The notes below the pieces were generated by a model. The model made no database searches, was not told where the DNA came from, and saw only the letters and a program-made list of their open reading frames with translations. From Rhodoferax lithotrophicus (lineage in GTDB: Bacteria > Pseudomonadota > Gammaproteobacteria > Burkholderiales > Burkholderiaceae_C): a DNA stretch of 64,000 nucleotides. Positions within the stretch are counted from its first letter, which is position 1; every line of letters begins with the position of its first letter. This document shows, one piece after another, positions 35,472 to 44,171 of the stretch. The stretch spans positions 186,001 through 250,000 of the forward strand of contig NZ_AP024238.1 of assembly GCF_019973615.1 (NCBI RefSeq), in the 5' to 3' direction. A program made the translations under genes and the position numbers.

Positions 35472-37076
35472 CTAGACCGCAAGCATCTCCCGTTGTCTGC
35501 AAGCGGGACAAGTCATCAAAGTCTGCCGACCACCTTGTGCCATGACGGGGTGATCCTGGAGTCTCTTCAGGCTTGATTCGAGCAGTTGACGGCTGATAAA
35601 AGGTGCTTTGCAGGATGTGCATGAAATGGGCTCATCTTGATGCACTACCTCGGTCGTCATGTGGGCAAATACTTCCGGCGCTATTCGGGCTTGTAGCGAT
35701 AACACTTGTTCAGGACAAGCTTTTACACACAAGCCACACTGTACGCAGGCACTTTCTTGAAACACCAACTGCAAAGTGGACTCGTGTCTATCTAACAACG
35801 CTCTCGTGGGACATACGTTGACACAGGCAAAACAAAGGGTGCAGCGCTTGGCATCAACCTGTACGCTGCCCATGGGGGCTCCCGTGGGCAACATTTGGGG
35901 ATTTGCACGCAGGTCGCCACCCATCAGGCGAAGGCTGTCTACCCAGGCAATCCGCTTGAATTTGGCCCAGGATTTCAGTGTTGCCACCGCGCTGGGGGTG
36001 GCTGCCGCTGGTATGGCGCGGGGATGCTTTTGCAAATATTCGGTCAGCGCCTCAGGTTTTAAGAAGGCCAGCCGCTCGGGGTTCTGTCCCAAGGCAGTGA
36101 GCACTGTTTGGGCTTGCCCCAGACGATCCAGCAGCAAAGAACGTGTTTTTTCTGGCAAAGCATCATCCAGCAAGATCAACACACGCGCCCCCAGTGCCAA
36201 GGCACGCAACCAAAGTTCGTCACCCAACGCAGGCAGGGGTGCAACTTGCAGGCGTGCCACTTGATGGTTGGACAAGGCCAACAGGGTTTGCTTATTCAGT
36301 GTGGTGGCATGTACGATCAAAGCGGCACCTTTTCCTGAGGATGCCAGGGCCGCTTGTATGCGGTCATGCAGGGCTTGTCGATCTGATGTTTTGAGGCTCA
36401 AGGCACCCGTGGGGCAGCTCACTGCACAACTGGCACAGCCTTGGCACAAAAAGGGATCCACTTTGACGCTGTTGCCCGCGCAGCGGATGGCCTGTGTTGC
36501 GCACACGCTCAAACAGCGTGAACACCCGGTCAGGCCGCTTGCCCCATGTGCGCACAGGGCGGGCAGGTAACTGAGGTAACGTGGCTGGGCAAACTTGCCC
36601 ACCAAGGTGCGGAGGGCGACAAGGGCTTGCGCCAGTTTGGCCGCATCCCTACCTGGTGAAAAATAGCCATAAGGCTTGACTTCATCGGTGATGAGGGCCT
36701 GAGCGCCGAGGTCCAGCACAAGGTCAAAGTAACGGCTGCTATTGCGACTGCTCACGCCGATATCGGTGACTTCGTTGCCCACATGAATTTCAGCCTGGAA
36801 CGCCCCCATGTGGCCGTGCAAATGGGTCACTTTCCGCCCCACCGCTGTGATACGGTGACCCCATTCGCGTGTATCCACCCCCGGGGCAAAAACGACAGTG
36901 GGCTGGTGTTGTGCCACCCGTTGGGCCACATCGCCCGCGCTGGCATCGTCACCCAGCACCAGGACACAGCCCAAAGATTCAAACACCACGACTTCAGGTG
37001 AATGATGGGCACCGTTGGGCAGGGGTGTCAAACCTGTCAAACCCATTGCGGTGTCCACTCCGTTGGCCGTGTTCAT
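35472..37076 (-). CDS. Polyferredoxin with four [4Fe-4S] motifs
   Basis: A 534-residue protein with two pairs of ferredoxin motifs: CSRCLSVCATQA and CQGCASCAVSCP at residues 185-221, CTLCFACVNVCP and CVQCGLCVKACP at 412-454. The C-terminus has two more CxxC pairs (CTSC near 486, CPAC near 523) that could bind zinc or iron. No signal peptide, so cytoplasmic. Similar proteins sit next to TorD-like chaperones in formate dehydrogenase loci of proteobacteria and may help enzyme maturation. It overlaps the chaperone gene by four bases. Confidence 0.87.
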   Translation of the reverse strand: MNTANGVDTAMGLTGLTPLPNGAHHSPEVVVFESLGCVLVLGDDASAGDVAQRVAQHQPTVVFAPGVDTREWGHRITAVGRKVTHLHGHMGAFQAEIHVGNEVTDIGVSSRNSSRYFDLVLDLGAQALITDEVKPYGYFSPGRDAAKLAQALVALRTLVGKFAQPRYLSYLPALCAHGASGLTGCSRCLSVCATQAIRCAGNSVKVDPFLCQGCASCAVSCPTGALSLKTSDRQALHDRIQAALASSGKGAALIVHATTLNKQTLLALSNHQVARLQVAPLPALGDELWLRALALGARVLILLDDALPEKTRSLLLDRLGQAQTVLTALGQNPERLAFLKPEALTEYLQKHPRAIPAAATPSAVATLKSWAKFKRIAWVDSLRLMGGDLRANPQMLPTGAPMGSVQVDAKRCTLCFACVNVCPTRALLDRHESTLQLVFQESACVQCGLCVKACPEQVLSLQARIAPEVFAHMTTEVVHQDEPISCTSCKAPFISRQLLESSLKRLQDHPVMAQGGRQTLMTCPACRQREMLAV

Positions 37077-37792
37077 GCAGCAACCTCATCCACGAATTCA
37101 TCCGTCATCGGCTGCGTGATGCGCATGGCCACTTGAACCAAATCGCGTTGATCCAATTGGCATGCCGCACTTAAAAGTGTGCTTGTTGCTTTGTAAAAAG
37201 GGGTTTGGGCCAGGCTTGCCAAGCGTTCGCAGTGTTCTGGCACCCAGTTAAGCAAATGTGTTTCCAGAAAATGCTGTTGCATGGCCAACCACTGGGCTGC
37301 CAGGCCGCAGTCGCCTGCTTGATGGGCTTGCATCTCCTGGTAGGCCAGGATGGACATAAAACGTAATTCCGTGCCCAAATAATCAGGAGGGCCCAGCTCA
37401 AGGCCGAAGTCCACCAGACCGGCATCCTGATAACACTGAATGACATCCATAACCCAGTCACTGTTCATGTCCAGGTGCAAGGCAGCACTTTCATAAGGCG
37501 CAGGCAAGGTTTTTTTGTGGAGCACACCTGCCAACAAACTGGTGCGATCCACCGCCAGTCTGGTTGGCCCATCAGCGCTCAGGCGTGCTGCCTGTAACGC
37601 TGTGAGCAGTGCTGCCGCTTCAGCGCCCAAGGGTGTGACGGCGCGGGTGTCCACTGCTGCGAGCACGGCTTCAAGTTCACCCAGCCAGGGCTCTTGGGGC
37701 TGTTCAATCACCAGACGCGACAGTAGCCACCATGTGCTGCTGCGTCGCCTGGCAATGTCCGCCAGCTCAACATCAAACACATGCAAGGTCAT
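37073..37792 (-). CDS. TorD/DmsD-family molybdoenzyme chaperone
   Basis: A 239-residue all-helical cytoplasmic protein matching TorD-like chaperones, with HLDMNSDWVMDVIQCY and EMQAHQAGDCGLAAQWLAMQQHFLETHLLNWVP-type helices seen in parts. Such proteins bind the Tat signal of a molybdoenzyme and aid cofactor insertion before export. The start at ATG 37792 overlaps the cytochrome stop by four bases (ATGA). Confidence 0.85.
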   Translation of the reverse strand: MTLHVFDVELADIARRRSSTWWLLSRLVIEQPQEPWLGELEAVLAAVDTRAVTPLGAEAAALLTALQAARLSADGPTRLAVDRTSLLAGVLHKKTLPAPYESAALHLDMNSDWVMDVIQCYQDAGLVDFGLELGPPDYLGTELRFMSILAYQEMQAHQAGDCGLAAQWLAMQQHFLETHLLNWVPEHCERLASLAQTPFYKATSTLLSAACQLDQRDLVQVAMRITQPMTDEFVDEVAA

Positions 37793-38097
37793 GGCGCTGC
37801 ACCATAGAAGGTGGGCTTGTTGGGCGTTTGATGGCAAGTCAGACAGCCCTTGCGGTCTACCGGGCCAATTGAGCCCTGGGGTTCACCGGTACGTAAAAAC
37901 AAAATGTCTTTCTCTCCGCCGCCATGGCAGTCTTCACAGTCAAGTTTTTGCTTTTGCTCGTGGATCACATGCCAACGCCCTTTTTCCGCAAGGGTCTTGG
38001 TTTTGGCCGTGACTTTGTGGGTGGTGACATCGGCACTGAAGGTCGGCCCCGCTGCCAGTGTCAAACCAAGCAGGGTCAACAGGAGTAGTTTTTTCAT
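37789..38097 (-). CDS. Small diheme cytochrome c (c3/c7-like)
   Basis: A 102-residue protein with a Sec signal peptide (KKLLLLTLLGLTLAAGPTFS, cleavage near 22) and two heme motifs, CEDCH and CLTCH. The extra histidines in WHVIHEQ can act as distal ligands, pointing to bis-His hemes. Periplasmic. Lies between the Fe-S subunit and the chaperone, each joined by a four-base overlap. It is likely the electron partner or third subunit of the molybdoenzyme. Confidence 0.85.
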   Translation of the reverse strand: MKKLLLLTLLGLTLAAGPTFSADVTTHKVTAKTKTLAEKGRWHVIHEQKQKLDCEDCHGGGEKDILFLRTGEPQGSIGPVDRKGCLTCHQTPNKPTFYGAAP

Positions 38098-38783
38098 GAT
38101 TTCGCTCCTTCTTCAAGCACGTAGTACACCTGTGGTGCTGTGCCAAATTGGGTCTTGAGCTGTTTGGCTCCGGTGGCTTTGATTTTTTTGGCGATATCGG
38201 AGCCGGGATCATCCAGGTCACCAAACATGCGGGCTTGCACAGGGCATACCAAGTCGCAGGTGGGGGTGTACTGCTGGTCTTTGCCAATACGATCCGTTTT
38301 GCCATCAGCCACGGCCTGATCCAGCTTGTGTGCGCAGAAGGTGCATTTTTCAACCGTGTTGGCTTTCTTGCGATGCGTCGGATGGCGGTCTGCGTAATCC
38401 AGGTTTTCAGAACCCAATTTTTCCTTGCCCGGTGCCAGTGCCTGGATCTTTGTATTCAGTTGTGGCACACCATACGGGCAGGTGCTTGCACAGTAGCCGC
38501 AGCCAATACATTTGTTGTAGTCAATGGTCACCACACCAAAGGCATTTTTGCTGATCGCTTTGGCACCTACGGAGTCGCAGGCGGCTTGGCATGCCGGGTG
38601 CTCGCAGTGCATGCAGCCCAGGGTGTTGAACACTTTTTTAACCTTGGGGTAAGTGCCGACCTCGTACTCGACCATCACGTTCCAGGGGGCATCGGGTGTG
38701 AAATGGTTTTCAACGGCACAAGCGGCCACACAAGAGCGGCACCCCATGCAGCGTTTCAGGTCAATCAAACGTCCTAATTTCAT
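38094..38783 (-). CDS. Four-cluster Fe-S electron-transfer subunit (NrfC/DmsB type)
   Basis: A 229-residue iron-sulfur protein with four cysteine groups: CMGCRSCVAAC (residues 12-22), CMHCEHPACQAAC, CIGCGYCASTCPYG, and CTFC with CDLVCP. This is the DmsB/PsrB/NrfC pattern. No signal sequence, so it is presumably exported in complex with the Tat substrate. It follows the catalytic gene by 12 bases and passes electrons between the Mo site and the cytochromes. Confidence 0.92.
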   Translation of the reverse strand: MKLGRLIDLKRCMGCRSCVAACAVENHFTPDAPWNVMVEYEVGTYPKVKKVFNTLGCMHCEHPACQAACDSVGAKAISKNAFGVVTIDYNKCIGCGYCASTCPYGVPQLNTKIQALAPGKEKLGSENLDYADRHPTHRKKANTVEKCTFCAHKLDQAVADGKTDRIGKDQQYTPTCDLVCPVQARMFGDLDDPGSDIAKKIKATGAKQLKTQFGTAPQVYYVLEEGAKS

Positions 38784-38795
38784 GATGTTTCTCCG

Positions 38796-41396
38796 TTAGG
38801 CCTTGTAGAGTTTGCACTTGGTGTCATTGAAGGAGTTGTGCCCTGAAATGATGTCCGGGTGATGTTCCAGCACCTCGTTGAGCGCAACGCCTTGATGTCC
38901 GTCAGGTGAATAACCGGGGCTCCACTGACCATAGTGGTACGACACGGCAATGGTGTCCGGGCGCACACCTTGCACCACCTGGGCCTCGCCGTTGATCTTG
39001 CCGACACGGGTTTCAATGGTGACGGTGTCACCGTTTTTGATGCCCATCTTTTGTGCCGTCGCAGTATTGATTTGCACGTAATTGGTGGCCACGTCTTTGC
39101 CCAGCGCCTTGTTCAAAATGACGTTGTTCACCGTATTGCCGGTTTGGTAGCGGTACATGCGCTTGTGTGTGATCACATAAAACGGGTAGTCCATGGCCTC
39201 CAGGTGTGGTGTCGGGAACGCGTGTGCCCTGGTGGGTAGCGGTGAATAAGCCACCTTGAGCTTGGCGATGTCAACACGTGCAAGTTTGTTTTTCTGAGCA
39301 ATGCTGGCGGCCTTGTAGTAGGTTTCGATCAGTTGATCGGCATACAGCTTGATCTTCGGTTTGCCAGGGCCTTTGAATTTGGCCTCCACTCCGCCCAGGT
39401 ACTTGCTCTTCAGATCACGTTTCTTGCCGATGAATGCGTGCTCCAAGGCGTAAGAAAAGTCTTTCTTGGCCTTGTCTGCCCACATCACCTCCACCGTCTC
39501 GCGCTGGGTGTAGCTCTTTCCAGGCTGGAATTTCACATCCTTCAGCCCCCAGGCCTTGTTGCATTCGTCGAGAAATTTGTCGGCCAGGCCAACGCGTTTC
39601 ATCAGTTCCTGCATGATGCTGAAAGCATCGTGTTCCAGGTTGTAGGGGTTCACCATGGCCTGGCGTATGGCGACATGACTGGCTTCAGGTGTGCTGCGCG
39701 TGGATGCCCAGTGCCAGCTTTCCAGATAGGTTTTGTCGGGCATGACCACATCGGCGTACCAGGCCAGTTCAGTCATGTTGATGTCGATCACCACATTGAA
39801 GGTTTTGCTCAGGCCGTCAAATTGCATGCCAGAGTTGGGAACCGACATGGGGCGGTTGGTGCCATAGAAAAACTGCATTTCAGGCACGTAGGGCAGTCCC
39901 CAGGATTGGGGGTCTTGCATCACGATCAGGTTTTGCTGCGCGATGTGGTGGTTGGCATAGGGGAAATACACACTTTGGGCCATGTCGCAACGACTGGGCG
40001 GGTACTCACATTTGCTGACATCAAAGTACTGAGGCTTGTCGTAGGGGGCATCCATGCGCAAGCCGCCCACTGCGTCGATGTTGCCCACCAGCATGTTCAA
40101 AATCAGACCAGTACGCCAGCCCTGCACCCCATGCTCCTTGGCGGAAAGACCACGGAAGGTGTACAGCACGGATGGACGGTAACGCAGCTTTTGCCCTTCC
40201 AATTCAATGAACTCACCGATGCGCGCCTCCTTGGCAAAGGTCTGTGCCAGGCGGGTGATGGTGTCGGCAGGAACATCGGCAATTTCCTCTGCCGCAGCAG
40301 GTGTCATGTCCTTGATGCTGTCCATAAAAACCTGGAACGCCGTGCGAACCGGTTGTCCATCAACGGTATAAGCCCCCTTGAGCGCAGGCTTGACCCCCGC
40401 GACATAGGGTTTGGCGCTGTTGCTGAGACGGTCCCACACCAAGTGAGTTTTGCCATCTTTGTCCTTGATGAACAAACCATCTTCACCTACCAATTCAGGC
40501 GAGTTGGTGTATTCGACCAGGAACGGCTCGTCGATGGTGCCCGCATCAATCATGAGCTTGGCCATGGCCAACAGCATGGCCACATCTTTGCCCGGTCGCA
40601 TCGGAACCCATTCGTCGGCTTTGGCGGCGTTTTGCGACAAGCGGGGTTCAATCACCACAATTTTCAAGCCCTTGTCGATACTTTGCTGGGCTTCCCAGTC
40701 CATCCAGCGCGAGGCTTGTTCACCCTCAAAGTAGCTGGAACCAAAATTCAACAGGTATTTGGTGTGTTTCAGGTCGGGCAGGATGCCCGCGCCCGCGACC
40801 GTAAGTTCGTCTGCCACATGGCGTGCAGCCTCGCACGTTGTGGTGCGGTGTGTCATGTTGGGGGTGCCAAAGGCTTTGGTAAAGGCCACTGCAAAGTTCT
40901 CGCCGGTCAGGTACTTGCCCTGGCCGTGTTGCCACAAGAGTTTGCGCGGATCTTCTGCCTTGATCTTGTTCATGCGTGCCGCCACCATTTCAAACGCCTC
41001 GTTCCAGCTGACCTCCACCCAGCCTGGATCTTCGTTGCGACCTTTGTTCGGGTTGGTGCGCTTCAGTGGCTTTTTCAGGCGGTAGGGGTCATAAGTGTTG
41101 AACATGCCCGAAGCCCCTTTGGGGCAAATGCCATGGTTGTAAAACTCGGCGCGTGCCGCGTCTGGGTAAATGGTGCGAACCACGCCATTGACCAATGTGG
41201 CATCAATACCGCAAAAGTTGGGGCAGATGGCGCAGCCAGACTTGATGTGTTTGACTTCTAGCGGCGTGCGCGACACTTTGCCTTTGATGGCTGGCTTGGC
41301 GGCTTTAACCGCTTGGGCAACGGCATCCAGACTGACACCTGCAGCTGCACCTAAAGCGCCCATACCTTGGATAAACCCTCTTCGAGCTAGTTTCAC
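38796..41396 (-). CDS. Molybdopterin oxidoreductase catalytic subunit of unknown substrate
   Basis: An 866-residue DMSO-reductase-family enzyme. It has a Tat signal (ARRGFIQGMGALGAAAG), the FS0 cluster motif with Cys55, Cys58, Cys62 and Cys91 (SGCAICPNFCG and GICPKG), and Cys188 in HRTTTCEAARH at the Mo-ligand position. Cys ligation places it near PsrA/PhsA, ArrA and TtrA, not DMSO reductase or nitrate reductase A. No close known enzyme could be assigned. Start is GTG 41396 with AGGAG ten bases upstream; the longer frame begins upstream of this signal and is not protein-like. Sigma54 promoter lies about 105 bases upstream. Confidence 0.92.
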   Translation of the reverse strand: MKLARRGFIQGMGALGAAAGVSLDAVAQAVKAAKPAIKGKVSRTPLEVKHIKSGCAICPNFCGIDATLVNGVVRTIYPDAARAEFYNHGICPKGASGMFNTYDPYRLKKPLKRTNPNKGRNEDPGWVEVSWNEAFEMVAARMNKIKAEDPRKLLWQHGQGKYLTGENFAVAFTKAFGTPNMTHRTTTCEAARHVADELTVAGAGILPDLKHTKYLLNFGSSYFEGEQASRWMDWEAQQSIDKGLKIVVIEPRLSQNAAKADEWVPMRPGKDVAMLLAMAKLMIDAGTIDEPFLVEYTNSPELVGEDGLFIKDKDGKTHLVWDRLSNSAKPYVAGVKPALKGAYTVDGQPVRTAFQVFMDSIKDMTPAAAEEIADVPADTITRLAQTFAKEARIGEFIELEGQKLRYRPSVLYTFRGLSAKEHGVQGWRTGLILNMLVGNIDAVGGLRMDAPYDKPQYFDVSKCEYPPSRCDMAQSVYFPYANHHIAQQNLIVMQDPQSWGLPYVPEMQFFYGTNRPMSVPNSGMQFDGLSKTFNVVIDINMTELAWYADVVMPDKTYLESWHWASTRSTPEASHVAIRQAMVNPYNLEHDAFSIMQELMKRVGLADKFLDECNKAWGLKDVKFQPGKSYTQRETVEVMWADKAKKDFSYALEHAFIGKKRDLKSKYLGGVEAKFKGPGKPKIKLYADQLIETYYKAASIAQKNKLARVDIAKLKVAYSPLPTRAHAFPTPHLEAMDYPFYVITHKRMYRYQTGNTVNNVILNKALGKDVATNYVQINTATAQKMGIKNGDTVTIETRVGKINGEAQVVQGVRPDTIAVSYHYGQWSPGYSPDGHQGVALNEVLEHHPDIISGHNSFNDTKCKLYKA

Positions 41397-41501
41397 TTCG
41401 CTTCTCCTGTAAAAAAACTGGGTGGCCGAATCGTTTGTGCAACTTGATTGCAATCCATCGATGCACATCAAATACACACAATGCCTGACATGCTGGTTAG
41501 C

Positions 41502-41516
41502 GCAAGCTCCATGCCA
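41502..41516 (-). promoter_or_regulatory. Sigma54 (-24/-12) promoter of the molybdoenzyme operon
   Basis: On the minus strand: TGGCAT, five bases (GGAGC), then TTGC. This matches TGGCAC-N5-TTGC except for one base at the -24 element. The -12 GC is about 105 bases before the GTG start. The divergent sigma54-dependent activator gene makes the match meaningful. Confidence 0.8.
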
Positions 41517-41661
41517 TTGGCTTGTGTCGACACCAAAGTGCTACTCGCTGGATGTATGTATCCACATAACTCCTTGTTTTCAAAAGATTTCCCGTCTTTT
41601 GAAGGTTGGTGCGAACCTGCTTGCGGCGGATATTTCTTGCCCGGGTGAGTGGTACGCCCGG

Positions 41662-41834
41662 GTTACGGATGGGTAACATCCATCCCGTTCCCTGGCTGGA
41701 TGTCCTCGACAATCCAGGGAGCTGGTGGATGCCAAAACAGGTTTATCCACCCGGGACGAGGTGAATAAATCACCCGTGTTACTGTTTGGTGACCTGAAAA
41801 CTCACTAGACTGCGCCTGGTTACCGTTGGGTAAC
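41662..41834. promoter_or_regulatory. Three operator-like palindromes GTTAC-N6-GTAAC
   Basis: Copies lie at 41662-41677 (perfect), 41778-41793 (GTTAC-N6-GTGAC, one mismatch) and 41819-41834 (perfect). The first is about 150 bases upstream of the sigma54 promoter, a normal place for an enhancer of an NtrC-type activator. The last ends ten bases before the binding-protein start, suitable for autoregulation. The last two are 41 bases apart, close to four helical turns. An imperfect stem, TCCCTGG at 41689 with CCAGGGA at 41714, lies between. The rest of 41397-41844 holds no gene. Confidence 0.65.
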
Positions 41835-41844
41835 GGAGTTTCTT

Positions 41845-42699
41845 ATGTTGAAATTTTTCAAACGGATGGGACTGGTTATAGGGTTGTGCTTTTGGGTTGT
41901 GCTTGCACAGGCTGGCAATGGAGCCCAACCCATTCGGATCGCCATGACCCCGGCCTTTTTGCATGACCAGCATGCGATGCTGGCTCAATGGCGTGACTAT
42001 CTGGAAACGCACATGAAACGCCCGGTGGAGTTCATTCAACGTGACCGTTATCGTGAAACCATTGATCTGCTGCAGCAGCAAAAAGTGGATTTCGCCTGGA
42101 TCTGCGATTACCCCTACCTGGTTCTGAAAAAGGATGTGAAATTGCTGGCCGTTGCCTTGCACCATGGCCAACCAAGCTATCAGTCCTACCTGATCGTGCC
42201 ATCGAGTGATATCACAACGCGCAGCATTGCTGACCTGAAAAACACCATATTTGCTTTTGCTGATCCCTACTCCAATACCGGCTATCTCTCCCCCCGGTTC
42301 GAGATCAAGCGCAGTGGATCAGAACCAGGCACCTTTTTCAAACGGACTTTTTTCACATGGTCACACCGCAAGGTGATTGATGCGGTGGCCACGGGTGTCG
42401 CCCAAGGGGCTTCGGTGGACAGCTATGTCTGGGAGTCTCTCAGCAAGGTGCGCCCGGACATCACTGCCAAAACACGTATTGCCTGGAAATCGGAGTTGTA
42501 TGGTTTTCCGCCCATCGTGGCACAGCGCCATGTGTCGGATGCCGACTTTGCCTTGATGCAGCATGTGTTGATGGATATGCCCAACAACGTGCACGGTCGT
42601 GCGCTGTTGGCTCGCCTGAATCTGGATGGGTTTATCAAGGGCTCGCCCAAGCTGTACGACGGTGTGGCTGCAATGATGCAGCAATTTGGCGAGCTGTAG
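41845..42699 (+). CDS. PhnD-like periplasmic binding protein (ligand sensor)
   Basis: A 284-residue protein with a signal peptide (hydrophobic run LVIGLCFWVVLAQAG) and the PhnD/phosphonate-binding fold: IRIAMTPAFL at the start, DFAWICDYPYLVL, and FADPYSNTGYLSPRF. No transporter genes are adjacent. Instead it overlaps the sensor kinase by one base. Such orphan proteins feed sensor kinases in arsenite and tetrathionate systems (AioX/ArxX, and the PhnD-like domain of TtrS), so it probably presents an oxyanion to the kinase. Confidence 0.87.
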   Translation: MLKFFKRMGLVIGLCFWVVLAQAGNGAQPIRIAMTPAFLHDQHAMLAQWRDYLETHMKRPVEFIQRDRYRETIDLLQQQKVDFAWICDYPYLVLKKDVKLLAVALHHGQPSYQSYLIVPSSDITTRSIADLKNTIFAFADPYSNTGYLSPRFEIKRSGSEPGTFFKRTFFTWSHRKVIDAVATGVAQGASVDSYVWESLSKVRPDITAKTRIAWKSELYGFPPIVAQRHVSDADFALMQHVLMDMPNNVHGRALLARLNLDGFIKGSPKLYDGVAAMMQQFGEL

Positions 42700-44171
42700 T
42701 GCGCCTCTTTGACCTGAGTCTGCGCTACAAAATGCCGCTCTGGGGCGGCGGCTTGATTCTGGCAACTGCCTTGGCGCTTTCTGTATCGTTCATGGTGCAA
42801 GCGTGGGATAACTTGCATCATGACCTCCAGAATAATGCCGAAAACATGGGTCGTATCACCGCACGTGCCTTGTTTGCCATCCTGTTGCATGACGAGGTTT
42901 GGCAGGCTTATGAAGTGGTTACGCTGCCTTTTGTTACCAATCCCGAGTCGGCGCGAACCCAGAGCATGGTGGTGTTCGACAACGAGTTGCGAGTTTACGT
43001 GTCGTCGCGTTCGCATGAGCATGCCTTGATGCAGCCGATGGCTTCCCTCGGGCCTGAGTTTGCAGCCTTGGCGCGTGAGCTGCCCCGTGAGCCTGATGCC
43101 CCCATGTATGTGCGTGATGCCCATGAGGCTCAGCACATCTATGTCGCGCTGCCGATTGCCAGCGACGGTGTTCGGCTGGGCACGTTGGTGGTGGCCTACC
43201 ACAAGTCGGTGCTTTGGCAGCGTTTTTCTAAACTCATGCAAAGTGCCATCTGGATCACCCTCTTGGTGCTGGGGGTCTTGTTGCCTGTGACGGCTTATTG
43301 GGGCCGGCGCATGATGCGCCCGATGCAATGGATCACCGAGCAGATCCGGCAGATGGGTGATGCCAACACCGAGTCCATTGCTCCTGCGTTCTATACCTAC
43401 CAGGACGAGGTGGGCTTGCTCTACCAAGCGTATGCCGACATGCATGCCAAGTTGCAAGAGAAAGCCATTTTTGAAAAGGAAATGGTCAAAAGTGAGCGCA
43501 TGGCCGCAGTCGGCCGGTTGACCGCCAGCATTGCACACGAAATCAACAACCCACTGGGCGGCATGCTCAACGCCATCAGCACCCTCAAACGCCACGGCAA
43601 CCCGGACCCGCTCACACAAAAGACAATTTCGCTGCTGGAACGCGGGCTCTCGCAAATACGCGACACGGTGGCTGCGCTGCTGGTGCAGGCCAAAGTCAAG
43701 AGCCGTCCGCTGAGTGCTTCAGACTTTGAGGATGTCCGGGTGCTGGTCACACCTGCCGCCAAGAAGCGCGCTACGCGAATGAACTGGTCGGTAGCTGTAC
43801 CGGATGAAGTCGGGTTACCCTCCACACTGGTTCGGCAGGTGCTGATCAATTTGCTGCTCAATGCCATCGCCGCCACAGGCCAATCGGGGCAAGTGAATTT
43901 GCGAACGCGGATGGATGACGCGCAACTTGTTGTCGAGGTTGAAAACACCGGGCAGCCGATGTCACCCGATCAGTTGGCGCATCTGTATGAGCCCTTTACC
44001 AGTTTTTCAGAAAACGGCAATGGTTTGGGGTTGTGGATTTGTTATCAGATCGTCACCCAACTTGGCGGTACGATTCGTGCCGAATCGGGTACTGAATTCA
44101 CCCGCTTTACCGTCATCCTTCCTACCAATCTTGCGCATGAAACCTCCATCGAACAGAATTTGCCTGATTGA
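42699..44171 (+). CDS. Sensor histidine kinase of the molybdoenzyme locus
   Basis: A 490-residue membrane kinase. Membrane segments at about residues 12-34 and 183-203 bracket a periplasmic domain, followed by HAMP (RRMMRPMQWITEQI), the H-box ASIAHEINNPLGGML (about residue 280), N-box NLLLNAIAAT and G2 box NGLGLWICYQ. GTG start overlaps the previous stop by one base. It probably senses the binding protein plus ligand and phosphorylates the activator encoded next. Confidence 0.9.
   Translation: MRLFDLSLRYKMPLWGGGLILATALALSVSFMVQAWDNLHHDLQNNAENMGRITARALFAILLHDEVWQAYEVVTLPFVTNPESARTQSMVVFDNELRVYVSSRSHEHALMQPMASLGPEFAALARELPREPDAPMYVRDAHEAQHIYVALPIASDGVRLGTLVVAYHKSVLWQRFSKLMQSAIWITLLVLGVLLPVTAYWGRRMMRPMQWITEQIRQMGDANTESIAPAFYTYQDEVGLLYQAYADMHAKLQEKAIFEKEMVKSERMAAVGRLTASIAHEINNPLGGMLNAISTLKRHGNPDPLTQKTISLLERGLSQIRDTVAALLVQAKVKSRPLSASDFEDVRVLVTPAAKKRATRMNWSVAVPDEVGLPSTLVRQVLINLLLNAIAATGQSGQVNLRTRMDDAQLVVEVENTGQPMSPDQLAHLYEPFTSFSENGNGLGLWICYQIVTQLGGTIRAESGTEFTRFTVILPTNLAHETSIEQNLPD

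Noticed and set aside
39333..41261. 642-codon plus-strand frame inside the molybdoenzyme gene
   Set aside because: It is antisense to a clearly conserved enzyme and has no recognisable domain.
38796..41396. Naming the enzyme arsenite oxidase ArxA or tetrathionate reductase TtrA
   Set aside because: Cluster motif and Cys ligand allow several families; missing membrane subunit and different gene order prevent a firm name.
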